Shown here: positions 47,970 through 61,417 of the stretch, piece after piece
How positions within the stretch are numbered: the first letter of the stretch is position 1
Layout: every line of letters starts with the position of its first letter
Assembly (NCBI RefSeq): GCF_000004075.3
Contig: NC_026660.2
Span: 10,168,001 to 10,232,000 of the forward strand
Length of the DNA: 64,000 nucleotides
Reading direction: 5' to 3'
Source of the DNA: Cucumis sativus
Taxonomy: Eukaryota > Streptophyta > Magnoliopsida > Cucurbitales > Cucurbitaceae
The notes under the pieces: model-generated
The model's input: the letters and a program-made list of their open reading frames with translations, nothing else
Database searches by the model: none
Told to the model about the DNA's origin: nothing
Translations under genes and position numbers: made by a program

Positions 47970-50236
47970 CTGAGTCAAAGAAGAAAATGAATTGAAACCA
48001 AACAAAAGTTAAATATGGCAAATTTTGTTTTCTACTTCATGTTGAGTGTTTATAAAGAACATAATTTGGTCTAATTGACAAAAGAAGAGGATAGTGTAAA
48101 CTTATCAACAAGAAAAGAAACTAACAGGTGCTTGCTTTCCAAAATGTGATTAAAAATCGCCAATTGCATAATATTTATTTCATGGCACATTGTAGCATAT
48201 GTTGATACTTAATACATGAAGGTATTTTATTCAATCTAAATATTGACGGCATAGCAGAAATATTAGAATCCAAGATGAGATGAGAATTAACTTGTTATAA
48301 CCTTCAACAGTGTTCATTATTCCTAAACCTTACTAGCTACAAATTCAAAAATTGATTCCTTTTCTTGATTTGTACTAGACTAGAGCAGAATGCCAATTGA
48401 ATATAAAACTACTGAGTCCACACTGAACTAATGATTAATCATAAAGAAGAAAATCAAGACAATCCACAGATCAGATGCCTGGATTGTTTAATGATAACTA
48501 CAATCTAGACAAGCTACCATTATCTAATTTAGCCTAAGTGGACAAGGAGAAACAAAATATGGCATCAAGGAACATTACAGGTGACTGCCACTGAAAGTTA
48601 TCCTTTCATCCGTTCTAAAATGATTAATTGCAAAATAGGGAGTATAACAGTTGTTCTTATTTCCAAGCAGTATTCAATTATTTTCATAGGAATTGCTGAT
48701 TCAACTCCCTGATGAAAAACAAATACATAAACAGTACAGGAAAAATACAATTTGGGGAAAGTTGTTGATTAGTTCGTGAGTTGGACAACAAACTGCTAAA
48801 ATTTTCCAATCATTTAAGTCAACACACTACATATTTAAGAAATTATACTTGTAAGAAAAGTAAGATTGTAAGATTTTTTTTAATTTTCCAAACATAATTT
48901 TACAATGATTTATGAAGACCCTTGGTAATAACTAACTGTTAAAACATTTAACCAGATAAACCAAAGAAAAAAGTGAACCGCAAAATCTTATCTATTTACC
49001 AAGTGTCTGATTACAGAGTGACATGTGGAACCAGGAAATAAAGTGGTTTAAACTTCCAATTCAAGTCACATCAAAAACTAGGACAACCTGCCAGCCATAT
49101 GAAACGCCATTTCCGTAACTAATGGCCCCCTACATCATCGATTACCGCAACAGAACATTTAAAGTTCAATAAAAATCAAAGGAAGACATATAAGACAACT
49201 ACCTCTCTTTACATCTCGCAATAATGTACATGCTTTATTGAGGTTATTCAGAACGACCCAAGAAAGGAATTGAACATTTAACCAGAAACAGAAAATCTTC
49301 AATGCTCTAATCAAATAACAAAAATAATTGAGCAACCACAGGTGTGGAAGTGCTTTTGTAATGCTACCCTTGATACGTTAAACTCCAACTTAAGCATTAA
49401 TAATTAAATACCATATCAAGTAAAATAAGACAAAGGAGACATACCCAGACAATCAAACAGTGGATTGAGCACGCGAACTACAAATTATAAAAAATGGGAG
49501 GAAATGGAAGAGAAAAATTGGCAAGATAGAAAAGGTCCATGATAGAAAGGGAATTACGGTGGACAGAGACCGCTGATAGTTTGGATATATTCAGAATTGG
49601 AATCAGGTTGAAAACAGAACAGAACAGAGCCCATCGACCACCACTATGAAAGTGACCCATTTGCGAATTCGAAAGGGACTGCTCAACATACAACAAATAA
49701 ACAAGTTACTAATCACATACTGTCTTACCTTCCCTGACATTGTTTACATTTTACTTTTTGGAAAACAGCATCTCTACCAACGGATAAAACCCATCTTCAA
49801 AATGGGAAAAGAAAAAAACAGAAGCCAAATAAACAACGGCTAGAAGACTACCAAACTTGGCTTCAAAGACATGCGAAAACTAGAACAAACCGAAATGTAA
49901 AGTGGAATTCCAACGTTTATCCCAGAAATAGAAAAAGAAAATAACAAGGGTGAATAGAAAAATAAATAAATCATGGCCTCGATTTTCAAGGGGGCCCGAT
50001 AGTGAGACCCACATCCCCACCAACCTTGTGTCGGCTATGTAGACCGCCAAATTGCGGACAACAATCGTGCATCAATCACGATTGATCGGAATAATCTGGA
50101 GCGTCCAAATAACAGAGTTTCAGATATGGCCAAAATAAGGCCATGGAAGGAAAATCCAGCTTCTTCCAACCAAGTAAAATACATGGTAAGCTAAGTCAGA
50201 AACAGAAATGTAATAAACAGTGAAGATTCTGCTTAC
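47970..50236 (-). other. Long 5' UTR intron of NCRK
   Basis: On the minus strand a CTGG|GTAAGC donor at 50236 and a TTGACTCAG acceptor at 47970 bound a 2.27-kb intron. The acceptor leaves only five leader bases (ATAAA) before the ATG. The leader exon then extends from 50237 to about 50560. No other exon was found inside. The intron holds ordinary AT-rich sequence plus a less AT-rich patch at about 49970-50120. Confidence 0.55.
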
Positions 50237-50560
50237 CCAGTAAAACAATAGTGTGTCTTAGACTGTGTGGCTTTGTACTGTGAAAACCACAATACCCACT
50301 TCGGAAATCAACTGATTTGAAGATTATGATTATTGAATCAAGCTAAGAGGGGTGCCAAAATTAGAGGAGATTTAGAGAAAGAAAGCGAGAAGTGAAGAAG
50401 AAGACGACACGATTTCTTCACAAAGGGAGCTTGATTGAAGCGCATTCAAAAGAAGAAGATGAAAGGATAGAAACAAAATAGAATAGAGGAGAAGTAGAAG
50501 AAGGATTGAGTTGATTTAGTTGAAAGAAGTTTGAAGTTTAGTGTGAGAGTGAGAGAATGA

Positions 50561-52076
50561 GAGAAAAACGAAAGGAGGCGCCACCGGGAGTGAGCCGAAG
50601 CCAAAGGGGTTTGAAATCAGAAATATATTACGTGGGGCCCTTTTTCTTTTTCTTTTTTCTTTTTTCTTTTTTCTTTTTTCTTTCTTCTTTTTCTTTATTG
50701 ATTTATTATTATTTTATGGTCAGTGGTCCCCAGTTTTCGTCGGCTAGGTGTGACGTGGCATTACACGTCGGGTTTATTTACATTTTCTGGAACTCCCAAT
50801 CGGCTTCCCATTCGATTCATCATATTAATATTATATAAGTTTTGTTTCCAAATTCATTTTCATTCTTAAGAAAACTTTTTTCATTTCATATTACTTCTTA
50901 ACTTTTAAGTTTCATATACTTTCATTCCAAAACCTTTTACTTTTAACTTACCTTACTAACTTATAATTTCATTTATTTTATATAGTTTGCATCAATTATT
51001 TAGAATATTCAACGTTTTATTATTTGAATGATATTTAAAAACAACAAAATAGACTACAATCTTCATCCTATCGTCTCATCTAATCACGTAGAAATTAAAA
51101 ATATTTTTAACAAGTAATTGGAAGCCACCCTCACTTTAATAACTTAAAAACAAAATAAAAACATTTGATTTGGTTTTATTTTCAACTAATCAAATTCTTG
51201 AAGTTGTTTTCATAACTTTCATATTTAGCTTAAAATTTAAAATCCTATTCATAATTCATATTTTAATTATGAAATGTTAAAATATAATCAAAGTTATTGT
51301 GGCCGACATAGGATAAAGAGACAAAGAAAAAGAAAAAGAAAAAAAATATTAAAGAATAAAGAGAAGAAAATGATAAATTATACCAAATGTCTCGACTTTA
51401 TGATAAATTTCAATTATATCTCTAAATTTTCAAAACTCTCGATATTAACTTTAAGCTTTAATTTAGTTCGTCTTTAAATGAATCTTTACGAACGTTATAC
51501 AAATATTATAGAATTATAGAATTTTTTATTCGCCCAAACAATGAATGCAAAAAGCTCCAATCCAAATCAATAATAACAAAGGGAAGTTAATTCAAATAAA
51601 TATATAAACTATATCATCTATATGTTGGGATAATAATAATAATTTGGACCATTGTAACACTATTTCAATAATTGCAAAATAAAATAAAAAAACACCAAAG
51701 CAAAGCAAACTCCAAACTAAACAACTATTCTGCACTCATCATCTTGACTTCCTCTTCTTCTTACATAATAATTGTTCTTTTCAAAAAGAAAAAGAAAATA
51801 TTATGAGAATTTGTTTTCCCACACTATTTTATATAAATAAGCTCCTTTTATGGCACCCTCATCATGCCTTATTCTGCTTTCTTTTCAAAGCCATCCATAT
51901 GAATGAAAAGCCTAACAGTATAAAATCCAATAAATCAATATCATTTCTCTAAAACTAATTTAAAGAGAATGTTAAAAAAAATATTAATTAGAACCATGAA
52001 GAAAAAGCAAAACATTGGTTGAAATTGAAGGGCCTTTTGAGCTTCTCAGCTTCACCTTATCATTCACCATTACAAG
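50561..52076. other. NCRK promoter region and intergenic space
   Basis: No coding exon. It includes a T-rich TTTTTTC heptamer array at about 50641-50690 just upstream of the NCRK leader, and AT-rich sequence to the stop codon of the next gene, whose 3' UTR lies at its right edge. Confidence 0.55.
50641..50690. repeat. TTTTTTC heptanucleotide array upstream of NCRK
   Basis: At least four regular 7-bp units (six T plus C) with irregular T/C flanks, about 80 bp upstream of the inferred NCRK leader exon. A purine/pyrimidine-asymmetric tract of the kind common in plant core promoters. Confidence 0.85.
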
Positions 52077-55000
52077 TTACTGTGGTGGTGACGGTTGGGG
52101 TGCTCTGACTGGAAAAGAATGAGTGGGCCGAAGTGTTCTTTGAGACGGTGGCGGCCCTAGTATCATGGTCTGAGAACGAGACACCATGTCTACCATTGAC
52201 TGCGTTTGATAACTTTGCACTGCACTTCCCATGTCCACTGAATCCCCTCTAGCAGTTGCTCTCTGCCATGAATGTGAGCTCAATCCTGACAGCACATAAG
52301 CTCGTCCAGAGGACTCGTAGATGTGGCGAGTTGCCATTCTCTCCTGCATTTCCTTCAGCTCAGCGCAAAGAGCGGCACATAATTGGTCACCAGCTTGAGC
52401 AGATGCTGATTCAAACACAGTTCTGTAACAATTGTCCAACACAGACACTGCACCAGCTAAATCACCACGCTCCGCGGCAACTCTGGCCTTGGATATTGCC
52501 TCTGACGCATGGAATCTATTTCGCTGTCTGTCTACTTCCAATGACACTACTTGTTCGCCTACTGTATCCGGCCTCAGTATTTGAACCTCACTTTCATTTG
52601 CTAAAGTGATTGGCTCTTTGGTAATGGGGTCGTTGTAAACGCATTTAACTTTGAGCAATGGCATCTCACCTCCAAACTCATCAACCGGAATGTTGAGTGT
52701 GACCAGAAAGTCCCTCTCTTCTTCAGCATACAGGTCTCCAAAGAAAATGGAGCCTAGTCTTGCACGTTCAGAGATGCTGGCTTGGTAACTTCCTGCTCGT
52801 ATCAAGCCAAGCTGTAAACTTGGGTGAATGCATCTCACTTCAACTTGCAGATCCTGCACCACCACGCTCAACAGGCCACCAATGCACTGAGCAAATGCAT
52901 CCTGGATGGTGATTTCAGTTTCTATGAATGAAAACGTGCCACCAGATGTGTCAGAAATCGTGTGCATCGTCACAGCGTCGTGATCGGCACCAAACCCAAA
53001 CGCATGCACCGGAATCTGCTGCATTCCCGATCGGTTACTGCGATGGATTGAAACTGGAAGGAGGGATTGATAATCTATTTGAGGACGAGCACTGCTAGGA
53101 CCATTAAAAGTATATGTATCCTGCCCATCAGAGAGTAATATAATGCTACCAACAGGGTTCTTCACCTTGCGGTCTACCAACACTTTGGCACCTTTCCTCA
53201 AGCCTTCAGCAATGTTTGTCCCACCGTTTGATCTTAAAGAATTAACAGCCTGCAATGCCTGCAGTCGTCCAGCATCTGTCATTCGACAAAGTGGGAAAAG
53301 GCGACGAGCAGTCGAGGAGAACGATACAACAGAAAGTCGATCGGAAGGGCCGAGATTCTGGATCACAAAACCCATTGCACGTTTGAGTAGAGCAAGTTTG
53401 GTGCCAGCCATACTGCCACTAACATCAAGCACAGTTACGAGGTCAACAGGTGCACGAGAAGGTTGATTCAATGGAGGCAATGAAGCCTGGTTTCTGGAGT
53501 TATTTACTGTTGCAATAGAGAGAGGAGCCTTGACATGGACTAACACAGAGAAATGATCATGAGAAACTGATCTTGGAACAGCTGAAATTTCTGGGTACAT
53601 TTCGACCTCTACTTTATCAGTGCAACTATGAACACTAGCACCATCATTTGTTGTGTTTCTCTCTGTGGCATGAGGTTGTTGATCTAAAGCTTCATCATCA
53701 TCATAAGCTACAGGTTCAGGGCCATGAAAAATAGAGGTGATTTGTCTAGTTGTATTGCTGCGAGGAGGAGGCATCCGTCGAACAATCGTCATCCATGGAT
53801 CATCAGGGGCCAAGCCTGCAGGGTTGGTTCTAGGCCTAGCACAATCGGAACTGGTATTTTGAAAAGGGATTTCTTTCCATTTTGCTCTGCAAACAGGGCA
53901 AATTTGGTTCCCATGCTTTACATTTGAAGTAATGCACTGGAAGTGAAAAGAATGAGAGCATTCGGCAGTGAAAATAGCTTGTCCATTACCCGCTTTCATG
54001 GTGGTCAAGCATATTGCACAGGTCCTCTGCATTTTAGAAAAATACATTGCTGAGAGAAGATTTAAATGAATATGAATATTCTATCAAATGGCAAGTCCAG
54101 ATGCAAATAGATACCATAACTAACTCAAAAATACTGCCTCATATGATTAGATTTTCCTCAACAGAAGAGAATCTTCTGGGCCAGCATGAAGAGGCATTAA
54201 AGTTCGGCACTTTACAGATTACGTTGGAAGGAACAAAGGGTTCATTGACCGGCTTCTAAAGCCACAGTCTTGCATGAAGTCATGAAAGTGAAAAAATCAA
54301 TAAAGTATTAAAAAGTAAATGGCTCACGTATATGAAAAATTCTAGGGGGTGTTTAGGCTCCAACTTAGGTTACTCCATGATTGAGGCTCCAATTATAATA
54401 GTTGGTATAGTCAAGATTTAACTCCAATATTACTATTTCAAATCCTTCTTTGTTACTTAGTTTTCTCTCTCTATTATAGCATTTACAATTTCCACCTCGT
54501 CCTCCTTTTTTTAATTGTTAGAGTGCTTACTATTTCCTAATAATTTTTTAGACAAACTAAAATATTTTGCAACCCAAATACAAACTATAATAACTAACTC
54601 AGAGGCAGCCACACTGGGACTTAGACAGGGGCCAGACTGGGAGGCAGCAGTGGGTTGCAAGCATTGCTTACCAAAAATAGTTCAAGTCAATTGTACTATT
54701 GATTCCAATTCTTTTCTACATTAAAACAGTTTCAAAATTTGCTGCTTCAGTAAGATGGGTTGACACAGTGTATTTTAACTGCAAATCGGTGCCCATTGTT
54801 GAGATCCGGAAAAAAGATGGATTAACAGTATGAACTTTAGAAAGAAGAAATTATGAGGTGTTTGTGTTTCCTATGTAGTTTTTTATTTACCAATCCCTTC
54901 ACTATCCCCATGACTTTTCTTTTGGCCCCCCTCTTTCCTCAACCAGTTGGCACTTTACAATTAGCAAAAACTTATTACAAGAAAATCTCAAAATCAACGA

Positions 55001-55897
55001 TGGTCAAACAGGGTCTCAAAAAACACACCACGAAAAGGGGAAAAACCATTGGGAATCACTGTTTCCAAAATATTAACATCAAATCTTACTTTTTCCTTTT
55101 CCCTGAGAGATATAGTTCAAAATAGCACTTTTAAGTTGTACAAATGATCAAAAGTACTCAAAGAAAACCACTACCCAGTCTACACTTATAACAAAACAAA
55201 ACAACAGCCTCACCAAACAGACACCCCACCACTTGATCAAAGGTTAAAAGATAGCAAAAGAAAAGATAATAGCAATATAACATAAAGAGTCAAAGAGACA
55301 GAACCCGACAAGAAATAGCCTTCTTCACAAATTAAAAACTAAGTTCTAATAAATCCAATCACTGTAGGGACACTGTACCCCACAAGAATAACGAAAGAGG
55401 GTAACAATATGTGATTAAGACAAGACCAGAAAGTACCAATAGCTAGATCAAAACTTATTTCAACATGATCACACCAATAGCCACCCACAAGAACATTATA
55501 AGAGATTTTTTTTTAAAAAAAAAAACAGTGATAAATAGGTAATGGGAAATACAGAAACCCTCTTGAAATTTTCTTGAAATCTGATAATTAAGAGGATGAC
55601 AACAAACAAAAACAAAAAAGAACCCCAGAACAGGAAAACAAAAGAAACAATCGAAAAACATGAAACAGGGGAATTCAGAATCAGAAAGAGAGAGACCTTA
55701 GAAGACCTTGATCCGGATTTGGAAACGCGGGGAGTAGAGAATGAATGGGTCGGCGTGGATTGGCGGCAATTAGAATTAGGAGGCAAAGGAGAAAGGGATT
55801 GGGTACTAGAGGTTGTGGAATCTCCAGCAACTTGAGGAAGATGAAGACACAAACCATTGCCAAGAGCCATCTTCACCTTCCTCCATTTGTTTGCCAT
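52077..55897 (-). CDS. RING/VWA E3 ubiquitin ligase of the WAV3/EDA40 family
   Basis: Two coding exons on the minus strand, 55697-55897 and 52077-54026, separated by a 1.67-kb intron. The junction AAG|AGG keeps frame and gives 717 codons (716 residues). The N-terminus MANKWRKVKMALGNGLCLHL is the conserved WAV3-family start. A RING finger follows at about 70-113, with CAIC, CSHSFHFQC and CPVC (C3H2C3 ligand order). A linker precedes the VWA domain at about 261-450, with the complete MIDAS motif DVSGS (about 268-272). Further family text is PVHAFGFGADHD and GGTFSFIE. The tail is proline- and serine-rich (ending APQPSPPQ). Arabidopsis WAV3, WAVH1, WAVH2 and EDA40 are E3 ligases acting in root gravitropism and growth. 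Which paralogue this is cannot be settled here; EDA40 or WAVH1 seem closest. Confidence 0.9.
54027..55696 (-). other. Single large intron of the WAV3-family gene
   Basis: Donor AAG|GTCTCT at 55696, acceptor ATGCAG at 54027. Contents are mostly AT-rich with no exon. Around 54354-54600 there is GGGGTGTTTAGGCTCC at the left and ACCCAAATACAAAC at the right, reminiscent of MITE ends, but the termini do not match each other. Confidence 0.7.
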
Positions 55898-56099
55898 TGA
55901 TACAGAAACAGAGATTGGGAATGTCTAGAAACAGAAATCCATGTTGATAGAAACCAAAATCTTTCTTTGGAGGAATGTAAAAGCAAAGAGAAACAAACAA
56001 ACAAAAAAGAAAGAAAGAAAGAAAGAAGAACAGAAGAAGAGGTGTTTTCTTTTCCAGAAGCAATGAGAATGGCGAATAGTAATAGGAAAATTGGTGAAA

Positions 56100-59000
56100 A
56101 TCCGGAAGAGAAGGGGAAGGGGAAGGGGTAGGGGAAGGGGAATGGTCAGAGAAAAGGAGCAGGTTTTTTTTTAGCTTTGTTGCTTGTTTTGGTTTCTTCT
56201 TGCTTAAGTTGTAAAGATAAAAATGTAATTGATTCCTAATTCATAGATATAATTTAAGATTATGAATACTATAAACTGCTGAATAAGTAAGCCTAATTCA
56301 ATGGCAACGTGTACGTCTCACTCATACCATATTAGTTTCAATACTTTTCAACTTTCCCCTTTTTATTTCTATTATTTACATCAATTTGCCATTCTTCTAT
56401 TTAAATAAATTAATTAAAAAGGATGTCCTTGGAAGTTGGATATGGAGAAGGAACGCTCATCATTCCTCAAATCTTTCATCCCTCTCGGGAAACCCCCTCC
56501 CGTTTTATCATTTTCTTTACCTCTCTCCATTCTATTCATATTTTACATTTCCCCTCCATACTCAAAATCAATTTAAACTTTCTATCTATCCATACTTTTT
56601 TTTTTTTTCTTAACATAAATTTGAGAGCAAAATTTTAACTACCAATAGTTTTTCTTATAATTTAATTCTCGTTTTTAGTATAAATGTCTATACCTAAGAT
56701 AATTATCTTAGATTAAAAATGGTATTTAAATGAAAAAACATATTTTTTTTATTCATAAAATTTTAGAGATAAATAGCATTATGGCAAAATTGTGTTAAAA
56801 TTTATGAAGGTTTAGAAAGTTAATGAATCTTATATTGGTCAAAGGTATTTTTTTTGTACAAAACAATATTTTCGTTTAAATTAATTCATTGTTTTCAAAT
56901 TAGTTTGTGATTAGTGAAAATTGAACTCAGGTTTTATGCGTATATATATATAAGAAAATTCATAGTTGATTTTTCTTTGGCTAGCCAATAAGAATAAATG
57001 TAAAAAATGTCAAATGGAAAATTTGATTTTATTTAGATGCATTCAAAATTGATAGACTAATAAAGAGTTTCCATTTAAATCTATGCCATTATAAATGTGA
57101 GGTTTTAATTTCTCACCATATTTGTGTCTACAAATTGTCTTAAATATATTGATTCTAAAACTAAATATTTTCAATTCTAATCAAATTAAAATCATCCTAT
57201 TTAATTTAGAATTTAAATTCAACACACCAAATATGGTGACACATTAAAACTATAAATTAAATTGAGATCAACATAGATCAATTATCAATCTTCAAAGTCA
57301 AATGTTTCCATTATCAATCTTGAAAATCAAATGTTTCATTCCATATCTTCTATATATGATGTTAAAAAGAAAAAATAGAAATTAGGAGCTGCAATTTAAT
57401 TTTAAATATGGCTATACATTTAACTTACAAAAGAAATCAAATTTAATTGTTCACTCCCCTCATTCCCTCTCACTTTGGTGTGCTTTTATAAATGATTTTA
57501 GACTAAATGAAAAAGGAGAGACTATAAAGAATGAAGTCAATAAGATAAGAAGGTCAAAAGTGACATCCTTGGCCAAGATTGGGCAATGAACCTAAAGAAA
57601 GTGACCTTAATTAAGTATGCTTCATGCATACCTCTACCCAAAGTATCGTCCCATTGATCAAAATGGATCCAAGAGAGAACCTTAGATGAGTTTGAACTTG
57701 GTGAAATGTAAAACGAAACACTCCTCTTTCACGTCCCAATTTGATTACTTTGAAAAACTTAATGGAGAAGGACTTAAGTCATATTCACAGTTGATTTAAC
57801 ATCAACAATAAACATAGAAATCGATTAATATATGTCAGTTACCAATCAACTCACTTTCTAACTTTAGCTGGGCCTAAACCATTGCTTTGATTTTAATTAT
57901 TTCCTTTCTTCACCTCCACCATTTTTGGCTCACTCTACCCTACCACAAACTCTGTTTAATTATATCATAATGGCTTTTATTGGTCCATTCGAAATTTATT
58001 ATTCAAACATTTTAAACTTACCATCCAAAATACAAATTTCGGCTGCTTAATAAATACATAGCCTATTACCAATATATTAGAAGAGGAAAGAAAAAGTAAA
58101 ATAAGAAGAAAAAAACAAATGTGTAATCCCACTTTTTCTTTTCTTTTCTTTTCTTTTCTTTTTTTTGGTTATTTCATGCACTGACTAAACCTTCTTCTAC
58201 ACATTTGATTTGTCTATAAGTTCTACACCCCCTTTACCTTTCTAACCTTTTTAGATTTTCAAATTTAGCCACCCTAATAGCTCAAATTAAGAAGCACCCA
58301 TTTTACTTACTGTTTAGACTTGATTGATGTTTCTTATTTAAAATTATTTATATACTGTTTTTTATTTTAACGATACGACCACTCACAAACTATAATAATT
58401 GATAATAATAAATATATAATAGAGATGAGGTTATAAAGTTGACATTATTTGAGACATATACAAAATTTAGTGAAATGTGTTGGTATGGTTATGCATAGAA
58501 GTTTGGTGGGAAATGATCAACAAAATGGTCAAATATATATATATATATATATATTGACAGATGCCATTTGATCCTATTTTTCTTTCCTTTTGTCGGCCTG
58601 CATTCAATGAAATCAAAGTTCCCCATTTTACAAATGAAGTGGAGAATAGTTGGAGTCATTTTTGGTGCCATTTGTCAAATAAATCCACTTATAGAACACA
58701 TACAATGACACTTCAAATGCTCTCATATTTTCAAGATTTTTTTTTCCTTTTATTTTTATTGACAATATTTATTAAATCATTGGTAAGTCATACCAACCTC
58801 AGAAATTTTCGTATTTGATAACTTCTTAAATTTAAAATTGTATTCCGGAATTAGATTTTCGTTTTAAATTATTTTATTCGTATTTTTAAAAAAATAGTTC
58901 CAAGATTACTTTTAAATTTATAACCATCTTATTAGTTTCACAAACAGATTGTCCCCTTCAAAAGTAAAAATATAATTCGTCTTATATACATTATACTTAT

Positions 59001-61417
59001 TATTCAAATGTAATCCACTTTTCTATTGACTTTCACAATAAATAATCAGTTTAAAAAGTTGGGCTCTTTGTACGGTCAGAATAGATTTATAAATTACAAT
59101 TGTTAAAACAAAAATTATGCTTTGTTTTTGTAGGAAAATTAAATAACACATTTGATTTGATATTGAAATGGATCGAATTTTTTTTTTTAATTTATTTTAA
59201 GAACACATATATCTCTTGATAAAATGGAGGGATATATATTTCTGTAAGTAAAGTCGTCTCTTTTACTAATTTCAAACTAATTATTGATATATGTTGGTAT
59301 TACTATTTGTATGCATATTATATGGTAATTTGTGATGTTTTTATAAAAAATGTTGAAGATATCTTGACGTTAAATCAGTCTACACGTATATCCACAAGTA
59401 TTTCAATCTTAGCTTATAATTCATTCAAATCTAATTATTAGGGTTGAATTGAATAAGTTAAATGACAAGGGAACCTTATTAAGAATATTGTATCTCTAAC
59501 ACTAATTTATAAAAGTTTTTCTAAGAATTTTATAAGCTTTATGAAACTTTGAGACGTTTTTTTTTTTTTTTTTTTCACGTTTATTTTAGAGGAAATAAGC
59601 TTTTCATTTTTTATTTTTAATTCAATGTTTGATAATTATCTAAATTCTCGTTTGGTTATCCTTTGTTTTTTTTTTTAAACTTAAGTATATTTTTTCTCAC
59701 TTTTTTATTATAGTTTTCGACTCTCTTAATAAAAGTTTGGCCAATTTTTTTAAAAAGTAAGTTTCTAAATTACCTTTTTTATTATAAAATAAACATAGAT
59801 AAAAGGTAAATAAGTAGAAGAGATTTAAAAAAGGCAATTAAAGACTAATTTAATTTCAAATGGGGTCTTATTATCTTGCAACAACATTGTGAAAAAGTTC
59901 ATACATTTTATTAAAGAAAACGAAAGAAATTATTAAACAAGAAGTCTTAATCAATTGAATAAAAAACTTCTTTTTTTTTCTTTGGAACAACCACCCCCAT
60001 ATGAATCTCTCTCTTAGAAGGTATCATAATTAATGATCAAGGTGTATAGTGTAGAGGGTTTAATTTACCCCCTTCTTTCTTTCTTTTTTTTCGTACAAAA
60101 GATAGAACATTGTGATCTCATTTAAGAAGGTTGAGCAACCAAGTGGGTGGTGGATGAAAAAGAAAGAAGAAGAAGAAGAAGAAATAGATACTGAATATTT
60201 AGGTAAAGTAAACCTAATTCAATTGGCATAGAGGTGTTTTAATATTAAACCACAAGTTCTTTCTATCTTAAATCTCTCTTATCTTCATCTTAATTATAAT
60301 AAAAACAAAAAACAAAAATATATTTAGTGAAAATGATGGCATAATAGATGGATAATCGAGTGGTTTATAGCTTATTGTAATGGAAAATGGTGAAAGTGAA
60401 AGTAGTATATATTGAAATATTTAATTGGTTATAAGAAAGAGAGCTTCTTGATCAAGAAGAGGTTTTTGGCATTGAATTTGATATATCTCATCCCATTTTT
60501 TATTATGTTTTACGTTGGTTTAGGACTTAATTGAAGATGTAGATAGCTTAGTTAAGTGCAATTAACATGATATATATATATAACTTAACATGAAAGCTAT
60601 CAGTAAATTTTATATAAGATTGAAAGGATTAGATCAACATATACAAACTTTAAAGCTCAAAGTCTATGTCAAAACCAATTAAAACAAAATATTTCTCTAA
60701 TATCTGTCGAGTTTCTAAATGTTTTTAAAACGATTTATGACATGACAGTAGATAAAAGAAATATGTATACTCGGTTAGTAGTAAATGTTTTTTTAATATA
60801 AAATCTTTAATAAAAAGTAAACATTTAAAATACAACTTGGTATAAGGTTTTGAATGCTTAGCTCTCTCAACAACATCTCACAGCTATTTGAAATAAAGGT
60901 CACCAAGAATTTAATACTAACATGTCTTGTAAAAGAAATTCTAAACCTACCATCTAATTCTCATACTATATGCACTACTCCACCTAACTCTTTTTTGGTT
61001 CCATTGCAAGTTTTACCCAACTTTTCACTTTTTGTTTTTCCAAAATCTATGTCATCAATTTTACAATTTTATATTTATTAAGTTCTTCTTCAAGTAATTC
61101 AGTTTTTACCTAAAGTAATAGTTATGAGGAATTTTGATTTTGAAAAATTAAGTCTACAAATCTCACTTTCATCTATTTATTGACGTTGAAAACTAAAAAC
61201 ATTGTTTTTGTTTTTTTAATTTTGATTAAATTTTCAACTCGTATATATACAAATAAGAAATATATTAGACACAAAATTTAAATAGTTTAAGGATTTAACT
61301 ATTTAAAATTATATAATATTAAATCGATTACAACAACTAGACTTAACGGAAAGAAATCCAAACTGAACTCTAGTCAACTAAAACTAAAACAACATAGAAG
61401 AAAGCTTAAATGTTGTG
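56100..61417. other. Intergenic region between expansin and WAV3-family gene
   Basis: About 5.3 kb of AT-rich sequence with no recognisable exon. It contains GGGGAA purine repeats near 56112-56142 (WAV3-family leader/promoter), TTTTC repeats at 58135-58162, a TA microsatellite at 58532-58553, a GAA run near 60165-60183, and the expansin 3' UTR at its right edge. No transposon ends could be paired. Confidence 0.55.
58532..58553. repeat. TA dinucleotide microsatellite
   Basis: About eleven tandem TA units in the intergenic region. Confidence 0.85.

Noticed and set aside
54354..54600. MITE-like segment in the WAV3-family intron
   Set aside because: The left GGGGTGTTTAGG and right ACCCAAATAC texts do not form matching inverted ends and no target duplication was found.
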